Below, piece after piece: positions 1 to 9,775 of a DNA stretch of 64,000 bases. Source of the DNA: Ailanthus altissimus (Eukaryota; Streptophyta; Magnoliopsida; Sapindales; Simaroubaceae); the NCBI GenBank assembly GCA_946807835.1, contig OX327690.1, forward strand, positions 13,550,501-13,614,500. Direction: 5' to 3'. Made by a program: the position numbers and the translations under genes. Under the pieces are notes generated by a model. The model searched no databases and was not told the origin of the DNA. It saw only the letters and a list, made by a program, of their open reading frames with translations. The first letter of the stretch is position 1. Each line of letters opens with the position of its first letter.

Positions 1-579
1 AGTTTCTTAAGAGCTAAAATGGTTATAACTTTGTTGATATCAATATCTTGAAGAAGTATAATGAGAATATTCCACAATTTAATTTAATTATGTTTTAAAA
101 ATAGTGAAGAATTCAGGTGAATCGTCTAAGGTTTAACCTAACCTTATATTTTTCCAATAAGATTGTCCTTTTATTCCCCCCTTTTGGAATGAAAGATTTT
201 GTCTGTTAAATATAATAAATAAATGCATGCATATTTGCCTAATTTTATAATTTATGAAACACAAAACAGAACCCTTTAAAAAAAAAAAAACAGAAACAAT
301 GATTTAACAAACTCCCATATCTTCGGAAGAAGTTACATCAATGGTCTTGAATTGAAGTCATAACAAATTTGAAGATGCTTGATGGCAGGAATTCAAATTT
401 TAATGTAAATATAGCTGTTAATACGACAAAGAAAGTTTTTTTTTCGTAAAAAAAAGCAAAATATAAATTCAAAAAAAATGCGGGCAAAAATTTACATTGG
501 TCTAAAAAAAGAAGTGGGCCTAGTAGATGGGGAAATTTTGCTGGCGTCCAGGCTAGCAAAACCCTTGGAGAAAGAATCC
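1..579. other. AT-rich upstream region, no gene seen
   Basis: This stretch lies upstream of the patellin gene. It is AT-rich with homopolymer runs and holds no reading frame that resembles a known protein. The short open frames on both strands look like chance frames in low-complexity DNA. It probably holds distal promoter sequence of the gene that starts at 814. Confidence 0.5.
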
Positions 580-620
580 CCCAACGGCTCCAATGCTGTG
601 TCTCCAGGTAAATGACCGTT
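580..620 (+). promoter_or_regulatory. MSA-like (AACGG) elements upstream of patellin
   Basis: Positions 580-589 read CCCAACGGCT, which fits the mitosis-specific activator consensus YCYAACGGYY at every position. A second AACGG core lies on the minus strand at 616-620 (9 of 10 consensus positions), and a third bare core lies just after the TATA box near 672-676. In plants such elements bind three-repeat MYB factors and drive G2/M transcription. Patellins act at the cell plate and division plane, so cell-cycle control is plausible, but this is inference. Confidence 0.45.
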
Positions 621-665
621 GGTGGGTTCCATGGAGTTTCCCTTTTAGCTTTGACAACTTCGAAA

Positions 666-672
666 TATATAA
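666..672 (+). promoter_or_regulatory. TATA box of the patellin gene
   Basis: TATATAA lies 142 bp before the start codon. Transcription would begin around position 700, leaving a 5' UTR of about 110 bp that ends in the pyrimidine-rich stretch at 740-800. There is no experimental start site to confirm it. Confidence 0.55.
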
Positions 673-813
673 CCGTTGCTACCCGCTTCCTTTTTATTTA
701 TCCGACCAAACTAGCTAACACACACAGACGCATACGGCTGAGTTTTTGTTTGTTTCATTTTCTCTCTACTTTTTTGCATTTTCTTTCTTGTTTGATTTTT
801 GAAAAGAGTAACA

Positions 814-2856
814 ATGACGGCTGAGGTTTCTAAATTTGAAGAAGCTCAGAATGTTGATGAGGTTGTTTTGAAGAAAGAGAAGCCTAAAACTGTTGAGAAA
901 TGCTCTTCTTTCAAGGAAGAAAGCAATTTCCTCTCTGATCTGAAGGAGTTTGAGAGGAAGGCTTTGAATGAGCTCAAATCCAAGCTTGAAGATGCCATTC
1001 TCTCCAACAGTCTGTTCAAGAAAGAAGAGCCCAAAAAGAATGATAAACAGCCAGTCGATGCAACTGAAGAAAAGGAGAAAGCAGTAGCTGAAGAGAAGAA
1101 AGCGGAGGAGAATGAGAAAGAGGAAGAAACTGAGAAGCCGGAGAAAGAAGAGGCTAAGGAAGAAAAGGAAGAGAAGCCGGTGCAACAAGAGGCTAAAGAA
1201 GAGGAGGAAAAGAAACCAGCCAACGATGATGAGAAGGAGAAAGCTGCCGAAGATGGTGAAAAAGAAGAGGAAAAAGAACCTGATGAAGAAAAAAAATTTG
1301 CTGATGAAGTTAACAAGGATATTGCCCTTTGGGGAGTTCCCCTTTTCCCCAGCAAAGAGGCTGAGGGGATTGATGTGATTTTATTGAAGTTCTTGAGGGC
1401 TAGAGAGTTTAAGGTGAATGATGCATTTGAGATGCTGAGAAAGACCCTTCAATGGAGAAAGGAGAATAACATAGATTCAATCTTGGATGAGGATCTGGGG
1501 GATGATTTGAGCTCTGCGGCTTACATGAATGGCGTTGATCACGAAGGCCATCCAGTTTGCTACAACATTTACGGGGTGTTTGAGAATGATGAGCTTTATC
1601 AGAAGACTTTTGGTACTGAGGAGAAGCGCAGACAGTTCTTGAGGTGGAGGCTGAGGTTGATGGAGAAGGGCATTCAGAAGCTTGATTTGAAGCCTGGTGG
1701 CATTTCTTCTTTGCTTCAAATCAATGATCTGAAGAAATCTCCAGGACTTGCAAAGAAGGAGCTTAGGGTTGCCATGAAGCAAGCTGTTGATCTTTTGCAG
1801 GACAATTATCCTGAATTTGTTGCCAGAAATGTGAGTTCCTTGAATTCTTCTTAATTTCCTTTGCTTATTTGTGTTATACATCTTCACAGGGATCAAATTT
1901 GATGGGGAGTTTATCTTGTTGATTTGCAGATACTTATTAATGCTCCGTTTTGGTACTATGCTCTGCATGCTCTGTTGTCACCTTTCTTGACACAAAGAAC
2001 CAAGAGCAAATTTGTGGTTGCTCGCCCGGCCAAGGTCACTGAAACACTTCTCAAGTAAGTATTTTGTTATCTGTTAATTTATAACTGGAATGCATGCATT
2101 GTGGCTAGAAGCTAAAGAAATGAGCTGAATTATTCTTAATTGCAGATATATCACGGTCGAAGAGCTCCCTGTCCAATATGGTGGCTTCAAGCGGGAGAAT
2201 GATTTTGAGTTCTGTAAGGAAGATACTGCCGTTTCTGAGATTACTCTAAAGGCAGGTTCAACAGAGACTATTGAGATTCCAGCCGATGAGGTATCATTGA
2301 TTTCTTTTCATTTTGTTTCTTTCGACATTTGTTTAAAATTATTATGTTGGTCCGAAGAATAGTAAAAATAAATAAACCTTCTGAAATATCGAAAGTCCCT
2401 TTTAGTAGTCTCTCTTAAATGTTGTCTCGAACTAAGCCAATTTAGTCCCGTTTTGGTTTGATTTTGATAAGTTAAAAAGCAGCTTATTTTAGTGGAGAAA
2501 GTTGATTGATTCTGAGAATATGAAAAAGGCATTTGATGCTAGGTGATTCTGAAAAATGATTAATTTTGTGTGTGGTGTTTATTTTGTGATATGGACAGAC
2601 TGGAACTACAATTACTTGGGACCTGACTGTGCTGGGTTGGGAAGTGAATTACAAGGAAGAATTTGTGCCAACTGATGAAGGGTCTTACGCAATAATTGTT
2701 CAGAAGGGCAAGAAGATTGGTTCTCAGGAAGGACCAATTCGCAACACTTTCAGAAACAATGAACCTGGAAAGCTTGTTCTCACTATCGAAAATGGATCAA
2801 GCAAGAAGAAGAGGGTTCTCTATCGATACAAAACCAAGATGAGCACCTCATTCTGA
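814..2856 (+). CDS. PATL4: Patellin (SEC14-GOLD phosphoinositide-binding protein), PATL4-like
   Basis: The coding exons are 814-1830, 1930-2054, 2146-2290 and 2599-2856. The three introns start GTGAGT, GTAAGT and GTATCA and end in AG. The joined frame is open for 514 residues, the usual patellin size. It begins MTAEV like Arabidopsis PATL4. A Lys/Glu-rich acidic region (about residues 70-170) is followed by the motif WGVPLFPSKEAE, then CRAL-TRIO N (LLKFLRAREF at about 190), the SEC14 lipid-binding fold (about 255-410) and a C-terminal GOLD domain (about 425-514, with LGWEVNYKEEFVPT). Patellins bind phosphoinositides at the plasma membrane and cell plate and act in cytokinesis and auxin-transporter placement. 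An in-frame TTG lies 15 bp upstream, but 814 is the first ATG. No inactivating change is visible; this looks like the only intact host gene here. Confidence 0.93.
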
Positions 2857-2925
2857 ATGATGTAGAGCAAGAAGATGAGGGTTCTCTATCGATACAAAAC
2901 CAAGAAGAGCACCTCATTCTGAATG
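2801..2925 (+). repeat. Tandem duplication of the patellin C-terminal coding end
   Basis: The 59 bp at 2801-2859, which include the last 18 codons and the TGA stop, recur at 2867-2925 with two mismatches. The period is 66 bp, a multiple of three, so the second copy stays in frame. It is cut off by the first TGA and by a TAG in the 7-bp linker. The second copy therefore lies in the 3' UTR. Confidence 0.9.
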
Positions 2926-4639
2926 TTAAGATCTGTGTTATTTAGTTCAAATTCTGCATAAGATTCGGGATTCATTTATTGATTTTATGGGTTACCTGGT
3001 AACATTCTTTTTAGGTTGGGGGAGCAAATTAAAGACTTCATTCTTTTTCTATTTTGATATATTTGTTGCATATATTCTTGTGAGAGTTAAAATGAATTGG
3101 TTTGTTTGTTTATTATATGTATTTTGATCAGATTGATTGATTTAATGTTATACATATGCTAGCTTATATGATGGAACAGTATCTGTATGAACGAACATGT
3201 ATAACCATTGGAATGAACATATTTGAATTCCACTATTTCTTTTTTATTGATGTTGAATCTGCTGATGGATCTACTGGGGATTATGGCTCCATCAACCCAT
3301 TCATCTCTTTGTATTAATGTGAATTAGAAAGTTGGTATAGGAACTATCAGGTGGGCGTGTCTAATATCTTAAGGAATTTTGAATTAATTTGTAGCAAATA
3401 TTATTATTTTATTTGAAAATCAAATACTAAAAATCAAATACAATTTTTAATATTTCGTCAAAATATTTTTTTATTATTTTTATTTAATGCTTGAGTCAAA
3501 AGGAATTTACATTTTAAATAACTAATCAAAACAAAATATTATTACTTTAATTTAATTTTCTTTTAGAGAAAGACTAAAACCCTATTTGGTATGGTTTTTT
3601 CACGAGTTAAAAGTGTTCTTTCAATGTCAAAAGTTCTATTGAAAAATTTTAATTTTGTTTAAAATTAGCCCAAATTTTAAGTTTATTATTTTTTTAGCCA
3701 CAATTCCCAATTCTTTTATAGTCAAAATTTTAAAAAATGGATTACATTGTCCTCATCAAATAATTTTCCTCCTTTGCCTCTTCCATTTCCATTTCCATTT
3801 CCATTTCTATTTTCATTTGATGACATTGACGACACATAGTGGTTGAGATTAACAGCAAAGAGAAGAAATTCGACAGGCTTATTTCAAAATTTCATGCCCA
3901 ATATGTGCTAGTTTAAATTTTATGTAATGAGTGCCAATAGATTTTTGTTTTGAGTATTTACAGTATAAAATTTGGGAGATTTAAGTGTTTGATATATGAA
4001 AAATGTGTTTGTAGTGCAAAAGATGAGTTGTAGGCAGGAGAAGCGCAATGAAGTGTTCATTCCACCTCAAAAAGAAGTACAAAATGTGTTTGGTAATATT
4101 AATTTCTAAATAAATAACAATACTTAAATTTTGTTATTTCAACATATAACAATAGGTATGAAGTAATTTAAATGAATTCTCATGAGTATTGATTATCAAT
4201 CTTAAAACATGTTTTTTAGTTTGCAAAAGCAATATGATTTCTTAATTCACACCAAAATTCTTTATGTATGTTGGCATGAATTTCCTTCAATTTATAAATT
4301 TTATTGATTAATGTGAATTATTTATTTTTATTAATTTAATAATAATTTGACGAAATATTTTTCTGCATTCATCAAACATTATATGTGCTTGTTATTTGCA
4401 TTTCTCATGATTATATTTTACTTTGAAATGATCTTTTGTAGATTTCAAAATTTTTGAAGTTCTAATTACCCTTAAATACTAATAAAGTGCATTTTTTTAT
4501 TTTAATTATCATACAACTTTTTCACAAACATGTTTCCTATTTTAGAACATAATATTTTATTCAATATGGTAGAGTTCGATGATGGTTTTTAAAGAATAAA
4601 TTTAAGAGGGTTTTCTACTTCAACTTTATCTTCTCTTCT
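2926..4639. other. 3' UTR and AT-rich intergenic region with a CATTTC microsatellite
   Basis: The first 200 bp or so are probably patellin 3' UTR and polyadenylation region, with T-rich and TTTGTTTATTAT-type stretches. The rest is AT-rich without a recognisable gene. A (CATTTC)n microsatellite with interruptions lies at about 3781-3818. I saw no tRNA or structured RNA here. Confidence 0.5.
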
Positions 4640-5290
4640 ATGATAATCATAAGCCTCATTTAGAGAATTATTAGAAACAATGCATTGCTCCCCTTTTGTA
4701 TGTCGTTCAATCTATCAACTTCTCCAATGTCATTAATATTTACATTGTCATTGACATCCACATATGTTTTACTATCGTAGTGCATATAAGTTGAGTCCTT
4801 GTTGTATATTATAGGAGAATAATGATAGTCTATCATTGTATTTGTGGGAAGCATAATACTTTGTATTGTTAAGACTGTACTATAAACTTGGTTGCTATTT
4901 CTAACCAACATGAAGTGGTTATGACAGAGCTGTTGGTTCTCAATGGGCACTTGTGCATTTTCCTCACATATAAGAGCTATAAGATCCACTGTTATATATA
5001 TTAGTGTGAAAATTCTTTTATTAATCCCCGTAAAAAATTGCACATATTATCATTATCGTTTTCAATTGATTTTAACTTTAATCTCATTGCATCAATAGAA
5101 ATTCTTATAAATATATTTTACCGTGCATTATGAACTCTAACTACACTACATAGTATTCAAAACTTATTGATAATTTACGTTATTTCATAACCAAAATAAC
5201 TACATTTTTGTATTAAACATATCTCTCATCATCGTAATTAGTCTCCTATATTCCCCCCAAATGTATAATGAGTGACTCTTGCTCCATGTT
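4640..5290 (-). pseudogene. Mutator-like transposase N-terminal relic
   Basis: Read on the minus strand, this stretch resembles the start of the mudrA-type transposase at 20864-21500 on the other strand. It shares a segment reading like IDAMRLKLKSIE (IDAMRYKLKSIE in the other copy), followed by a segment with the pattern Y-x-x-D-S-T-Y-M-H-Y-D. The frame is broken before 5043 and open from 5043 to 4660. The DDE core and zinc finger are absent, so only a 5' fragment remains. I found no terminal repeats around it. Confidence 0.5.
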
Positions 5291-5405
5291 ACTTGTAACA
5301 AGAAAAAATGATAAGAAAACTATCTAAAAACATAAAGAACAAAAGTTCTAAAAAAACACACAAAGCTGCATGAAAATAGCATACGCGGCTTGCATGAAGC
5401 AATTT

Positions 5406-5435
5406 AAGTGCCATTCCCATGTGGGAAGGGCACTT
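5406..5435. other. 30-nt near-perfect inverted repeat
   Basis: AAGTGCC (5406-5412) pairs with GGCACTT (5429-5435), and TTCCCA (5414-5419) pairs with TGGGAA (5422-5427). There is one A-G mismatch between the two blocks and a two-base centre. It lies just left of the solo LTR that starts at 5469. It could be the tip of a foldback element; its origin is unknown. Confidence 0.6.
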
Positions 5436-5468
5436 ACAACCATATAGTGCAGGAGGTCACTAGATGGC

Positions 5469-5508
5469 TGATTGTCTATTTTAATGACCTAGCGCAAATG
5501 CATGCTTT
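5469..5508 (-). mobile_element. Left 40 bp of an Athila-like solo LTR split by copia
   Basis: This short piece matches the end of the gypsy LTR family at 37736-39125 (reverse orientation, pattern TGATTG...TAGCGCAAATGCA). The same LTR resumes at 15480 after the copia insertion. The copia target duplication GCTTT (5504-5508) lies at its right edge. Confidence 0.65.
5504..5508. repeat. Target-site duplication GCTTT, left copy
   Basis: GCTTT here and at 15475-15479 exactly flank the copia element whose ends are TGTTG and CAACA. This is the 5-bp duplication expected of copia integrase. Confidence 0.9.
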
Positions 5509-7766
5509 TGTTGTGTGATATGGTGTCTGATGTGTATAGATGTGTATAATTTCAAAAATTAAATACGCAACGGAAGTATTCATACATATTAAACAATATG
5601 TAACATATTCAATCATGTATGATTATTCAAGTACATATATATATCTCATATATATATTTCATGCATGATATAAAATGAATAACAAATAAATAACCTACTC
5701 GGATATGAAGGTAGCTTTACAAATCTTCAAGAACTCCAAGCTTCAATTTTGTTGAGCTCACCTTGAAGTGTTCCCTTGCACAATTCTAATTCACAACTAA
5801 ATTCGGTGGGATTGTGAAACTAGAATGGCAGCCTTGAATTTCCAGCAAATGATTGTTTTAACACTTAAAACAATTTGTCCTTATGATTACTACCAAGAGA
5901 TGAGAAGAATTGGGTGTTTTCTATAGTTCTTTACAACTCTATATGTTGTAGCTTGGTAAGCCTTTGCATTTTTTCTCAATACTTTGAGAAAAACACTTAG
6001 GAAAAGCTCTCAATTCTCTCTCTTTTCTCCTAGAACGAATTTCACTCTATCTTACACACATTGAACTCTTTCAATTCTTTCTTAAGTGCAAAGAATGATT
6101 TCTCTTAGTGCTCCACCACCACTTAACCATGTTTGCCATTACAAACATTAATCTATCATATTTTTCACTCACCAATTTGATTCAACCAATTGAATCAATT
6201 TCTAGAGAGTAAATGGCATTTAATCAATGTTAAGTGGTTTTACCACTTCCTCAGTGCATCATTTAAGAATTACAAAGTGGTAAACTTTTCTTATTATTAA
6301 TAACAAGTGCATTCTCCATTAATAAATGGTGTTTGCCACTTATTCCAATTAATAATAATAATTTGATTAATATATAAAATATTAATAATTCAAAACTATT
6401 TTGATTATTTACATTTACTATATATGTATTTACCAAGCAAGGTAAATAGGTAAATACATGGTAAATAATTTATGGAGCAAGATTATGTCACTTGTCAATT
6501 TCTTATTGGTTAACAACTCTTGTAAACCAATAATGTGTTTTACCTTCAATTATTGACAAGTGAATAATAAAAGGAACTTAGAAACATTTTTCATTTTGCT
6601 GAAAATTGTTGGATTAATTATTCAATCTAATTCGCCGCCCCAGTGCACAACGAGTACACTTCATATTGTGAGACTCTCTAGGTCCATGCCCGATTTGTCA
6701 TATGAAACTATTTCACACGTCCGTGAACAATATCCCACACACATGTTACAGATATTACAAAACGGCGCATTAGACCATACAAGTTGAGGTTATAACATAT
6801 TCGTATAATCCTTCCATCATAAATATTCTAGAAGAGCGGAGATATAGATCAACACCGTCAAGTCTCCATGTGCTCAACCATAAACTTATCTCTAGATTTG
6901 TATTTCAATAAATAATATCCGTAAACACTTTCACGATATTATTTTCCCAAGAAATTCTTGGATGTCTGCTTATAGCCATAAGACTCTCTGAAATACAATC
7001 TTAGAGTTACATGATATTTTACTCACCCAATTGAGTTGATGGATCCCATATCTGTACACACCGGACTCCATGAGCATCGGACCATACCCAGCGACACCCA
7101 GCGGTCAGACCATGAAAGGTATCTGACATGTGTGGAACCAAAGTATGATGGATCACTCACAAGTCCACCGTGGCACTCAGGTCTAAGGACCACGAATACT
7201 ACTCAACTCGAAAGATCCTCCATTGACGGCTTTATGGGATGTCTATTGGAGATCTTTGTGAGTCTGTTCAATATTCAGTCCTTACTGAATACTTGTATCT
7301 CTATACGAGTTTCCACTAAACTCATAGTCTGCTAAGACTAACCATCTAGACTATCTAGATATAGACATACACTGATCTATATATATATATATTAAGATCT
7401 TCACTAGCAGACCCGCATTAGTGAAGGTAGATCAGGAACATTAAATTTAAGAACATATTTGCATAACAACATTTCTTAGCACCATTTGCAACTCATTGCA
7501 ACTATGTCATTATTACTATATTCTTAGGTCTTTGTCCCATTTCAGACAAGGCTCTAACTCTTTAGATTTTACTAACTCTTAGTTCTGATCTAAACTCCTT
7601 TAGATCAGATCTGAACTCGTTCAGATCATACAATGTCTAAAACGTTACAAGCATCTTACCATATTTATAAATAAAATAATTAGTGATATATTGAAATCAT
7701 AAATGTATAAACATAAAGCAAATATTTATACATAAAAGGGATGGCACGTAAGCACAAATCCCAACA
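5509..7766 (-). repeat. 3' LTR of the young copia
   Basis: This is 2,258 bp, the downstream LTR for the minus-strand element. It is nearly identical to 13216-15474. Two open frames in it (6560-6787 and 7036-7335 on +) recur in the other LTR only because the LTRs are copies; they resemble no known protein. A (TA)n run lies near 7378-7392. Confidence 0.93.
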
Positions 7767-7779
7767 ACTCCCACTTGCT
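7767..7779 (-). other. Polypurine tract of the young copia
   Basis: On the minus strand this reads AGCAAGTGGGAGT directly before the 3' LTR. It would prime plus-strand DNA synthesis during reverse transcription. Confidence 0.75.
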
Positions 7780-9639
7780 TTAGTGCCATTCACGATGGTA
7801 TCTTATACCCATTGACTCCACATGTCTTTCAAATATTTTTGGAGTTAAGGCCTTAGTAAGTGGGTCCGCTACATTATTCATAGAGTCTACTCTACGAACT
7901 ATTACATCTCCTCTAACCAATATTTCTCTTATGATATGGTATTTTCTTTCCACATGCTTAGACTTTTGGTGTGCTCTTGGCTCTTTTGCTTGTGCAATGG
8001 CTCCGTTGTTATCGCAGAACAATGGTATAGGATCCATTGAACTCGGAACTATTCCAAGTTCAGCGATAAACTTGCGTATCCAAACCGCTTCTTTTGCTGC
8101 TTCTGATGCTGCAATATATTCTGCCTCTGTTGTGGAATCAGCGGTTGATGACTGTTTGTTACTCTTCCAACTGACTACAGCACCATTGAGAATGAATACA
8201 TATCCAGATGTAGACTTTCTATCATCTAGATCAGATTGAAAATCTGAATCTGTGTATCCTCTCAACACTAGGTCATTTTCTCCATAAATCAAAAACTTGT
8301 CTTTAGTACCCTTAAGATATTTTAGGACATGTTTCACTGCCATCCAATGGCCTTCGCCTGGATCATACTGATAGCGGCTTGTAACACTTACAACCATACT
8401 GATATCAGGTCTCGTACACATCATGGCATACATCAGACTTCCCACAGCTGATGCATAAGGTATACTAGACATTCTAACCTTTTCATCTTCACTCTGAGGA
8501 CACATTTTCCTCAAAAGATGAATGCCATGTCTAAAAGGTATGTTAACTGTCTTACAGTTACTGAAACTATACCTTTCCAAGACATTATCTATGTACGATG
8601 ATTGGGAGAGTCCTATAAGCCTCCTAGCTCTATCTCTATAAAGCTTTATACCTAGTATATAGGAAGCCTCTCCCAAATCCTTCATGGAGAAATTCTTACT
8701 TAGGTAACTTTTGACTGATTGCAACATACCAATATCGTTTCCGATAATGAGTATGTCATCCACATATAGAACCAAGAAGACTACCATACTCCCACTGCTC
8801 TTTTTATACACACATGATTCTTCTTCGTTCTTGATGAAACCAGACCCTCTGATTACCTCATCAAAACGAAGATTCCAGCTTCGGGAAGCTTGCTTAAGTC
8901 CATAGATAGACTTCTTCAGTTTACATATTAGACCAGAAGTTTGGCTGGATGTAAAACCTTCGGGTTGTTCCATATAGATTTCTTTCTCAAGATATCCATT
9001 TAAGAACGCTGTTTTCACATCCATTTGCCAAATTTCATAGTCATAATATGCAGCAATTGCTAGTAAAATCCGAATTGACTTAAGCATCGCTACTGGTGAG
9101 AAGGTTTCCTCATAGTCGATCCCAGATCGTTGAGTATAACCTTTCGCCACCAATCGGGCTTTGAAAGTCTCCACTTTCCCATCGAGCCCACGCTTCTGCT
9201 TGTAGATCCATTTACAACCGATAAGAACAATTCCTTCAGGAAGCTCAACCAAGTCCCAGACTTGATTGTGATGCATAGAGTCAATTTCAGATTTCATGGC
9301 CTCTTGCCATTTTCCCGAATCGATGTCCAACATCGCCTCTTTGTAAGTTGAAGGATCATTTTCTTCAATCAAGAAAACATCAAGAGCACCTTTAGATATG
9401 GAACCATACCTTTCAGGTGGCCTTGATATCCTTTCTGACTTACGTGGAGGGTGTGTCAAAGGTATTCTGCTTGATTGAGCCTGAAGTTCCATTGTTGGTT
9501 CATTTTCATTCTGATTGAGTTCATCTAACTCAATCTTTCTACAATCTCCACGATTCAGGAGAAACTCTTTCTCTAGAAAAGTGGCATAACGAGATACAAA
9601 TACGTTTCGTTCCTCTGGATCATAGAATTGGTATCCCAT
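7780..9639 (-). CDS. Copia pol, reverse transcriptase and RNase H part
   Basis: The frame is open for 619 residues from the ATG at 9639. It actually continues upstream without a stop to the frameshift near 9814, so the ATG is probably not a natural start. Visible parts: the FVSRYATFLEKEFLL segment near the start, then RVT_2 with CKWIYK and FKARLVAKGYTQ, the catalytic YVDD at about residue 292, and RNase H with STTEAEYIAASEAA near 500. The end PLTKALTPKIFERH is typical of copia. In life this would be the C-terminal half of one gag-pol polyprotein. No inactivating change is visible within this half. Confidence 0.9.
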   Translation of the reverse strand: MGYQFYDPEERNVFVSRYATFLEKEFLLNRGDCRKIELDELNQNENEPTMELQAQSSRIPLTHPPRKSERISRPPERYGSISKGALDVFLIEENDPSTYKEAMLDIDSGKWQEAMKSEIDSMHHNQVWDLVELPEGIVLIGCKWIYKQKRGLDGKVETFKARLVAKGYTQRSGIDYEETFSPVAMLKSIRILLAIAAYYDYEIWQMDVKTAFLNGYLEKEIYMEQPEGFTSSQTSGLICKLKKSIYGLKQASRSWNLRFDEVIRGSGFIKNEEESCVYKKSSGSMVVFLVLYVDDILIIGNDIGMLQSVKSYLSKNFSMKDLGEASYILGIKLYRDRARRLIGLSQSSYIDNVLERYSFSNCKTVNIPFRHGIHLLRKMCPQSEDEKVRMSSIPYASAVGSLMYAMMCTRPDISMVVSVTSRYQYDPGEGHWMAVKHVLKYLKGTKDKFLIYGENDLVLRGYTDSDFQSDLDDRKSTSGYVFILNGAVVSWKSNKQSSTADSTTEAEYIAASEAAKEAVWIRKFIAELGIVPSSMDPIPLFCDNNGAIAQAKEPRAHQKSKHVERKYHIIREILVRGDVIVRRVDSMNNVADPLTKALTPKIFERHVESMGIRYHREWH

Positions 9640-9775
9640 TGAATTCTTGGGATATCCAATGAACCTGTACTTGTAACCTTTAGGTGCAAGTTTATCCTGT
9701 TGCGTAACTTTTACGTAAGCAAGACAACCCCAAATCTTAACATATTTAAGACTTGGTTTCCTTCCAGTCCATATC

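Noticed and set aside
846..1355. 169-residue Ser/Phe-rich frame on the minus strand
   Set aside because: It is the antisense shadow of the Lys/Glu-rich part of the patellin exon.
1112..1378. Lys/Arg-rich + strand frame inside the patellin exon
   Set aside because: A frame-shifted reading of the GAA/AAG-rich acidic region, without ATG context or homology.
6560..7335. Open frames of 75 and 99 residues in the left copia LTR that recur in the right LTR (14268-15043)
   Set aside because: They are identical or nearly so only because the LTRs are recent copies. They resemble no known protein and lie on the strand opposite to the element.
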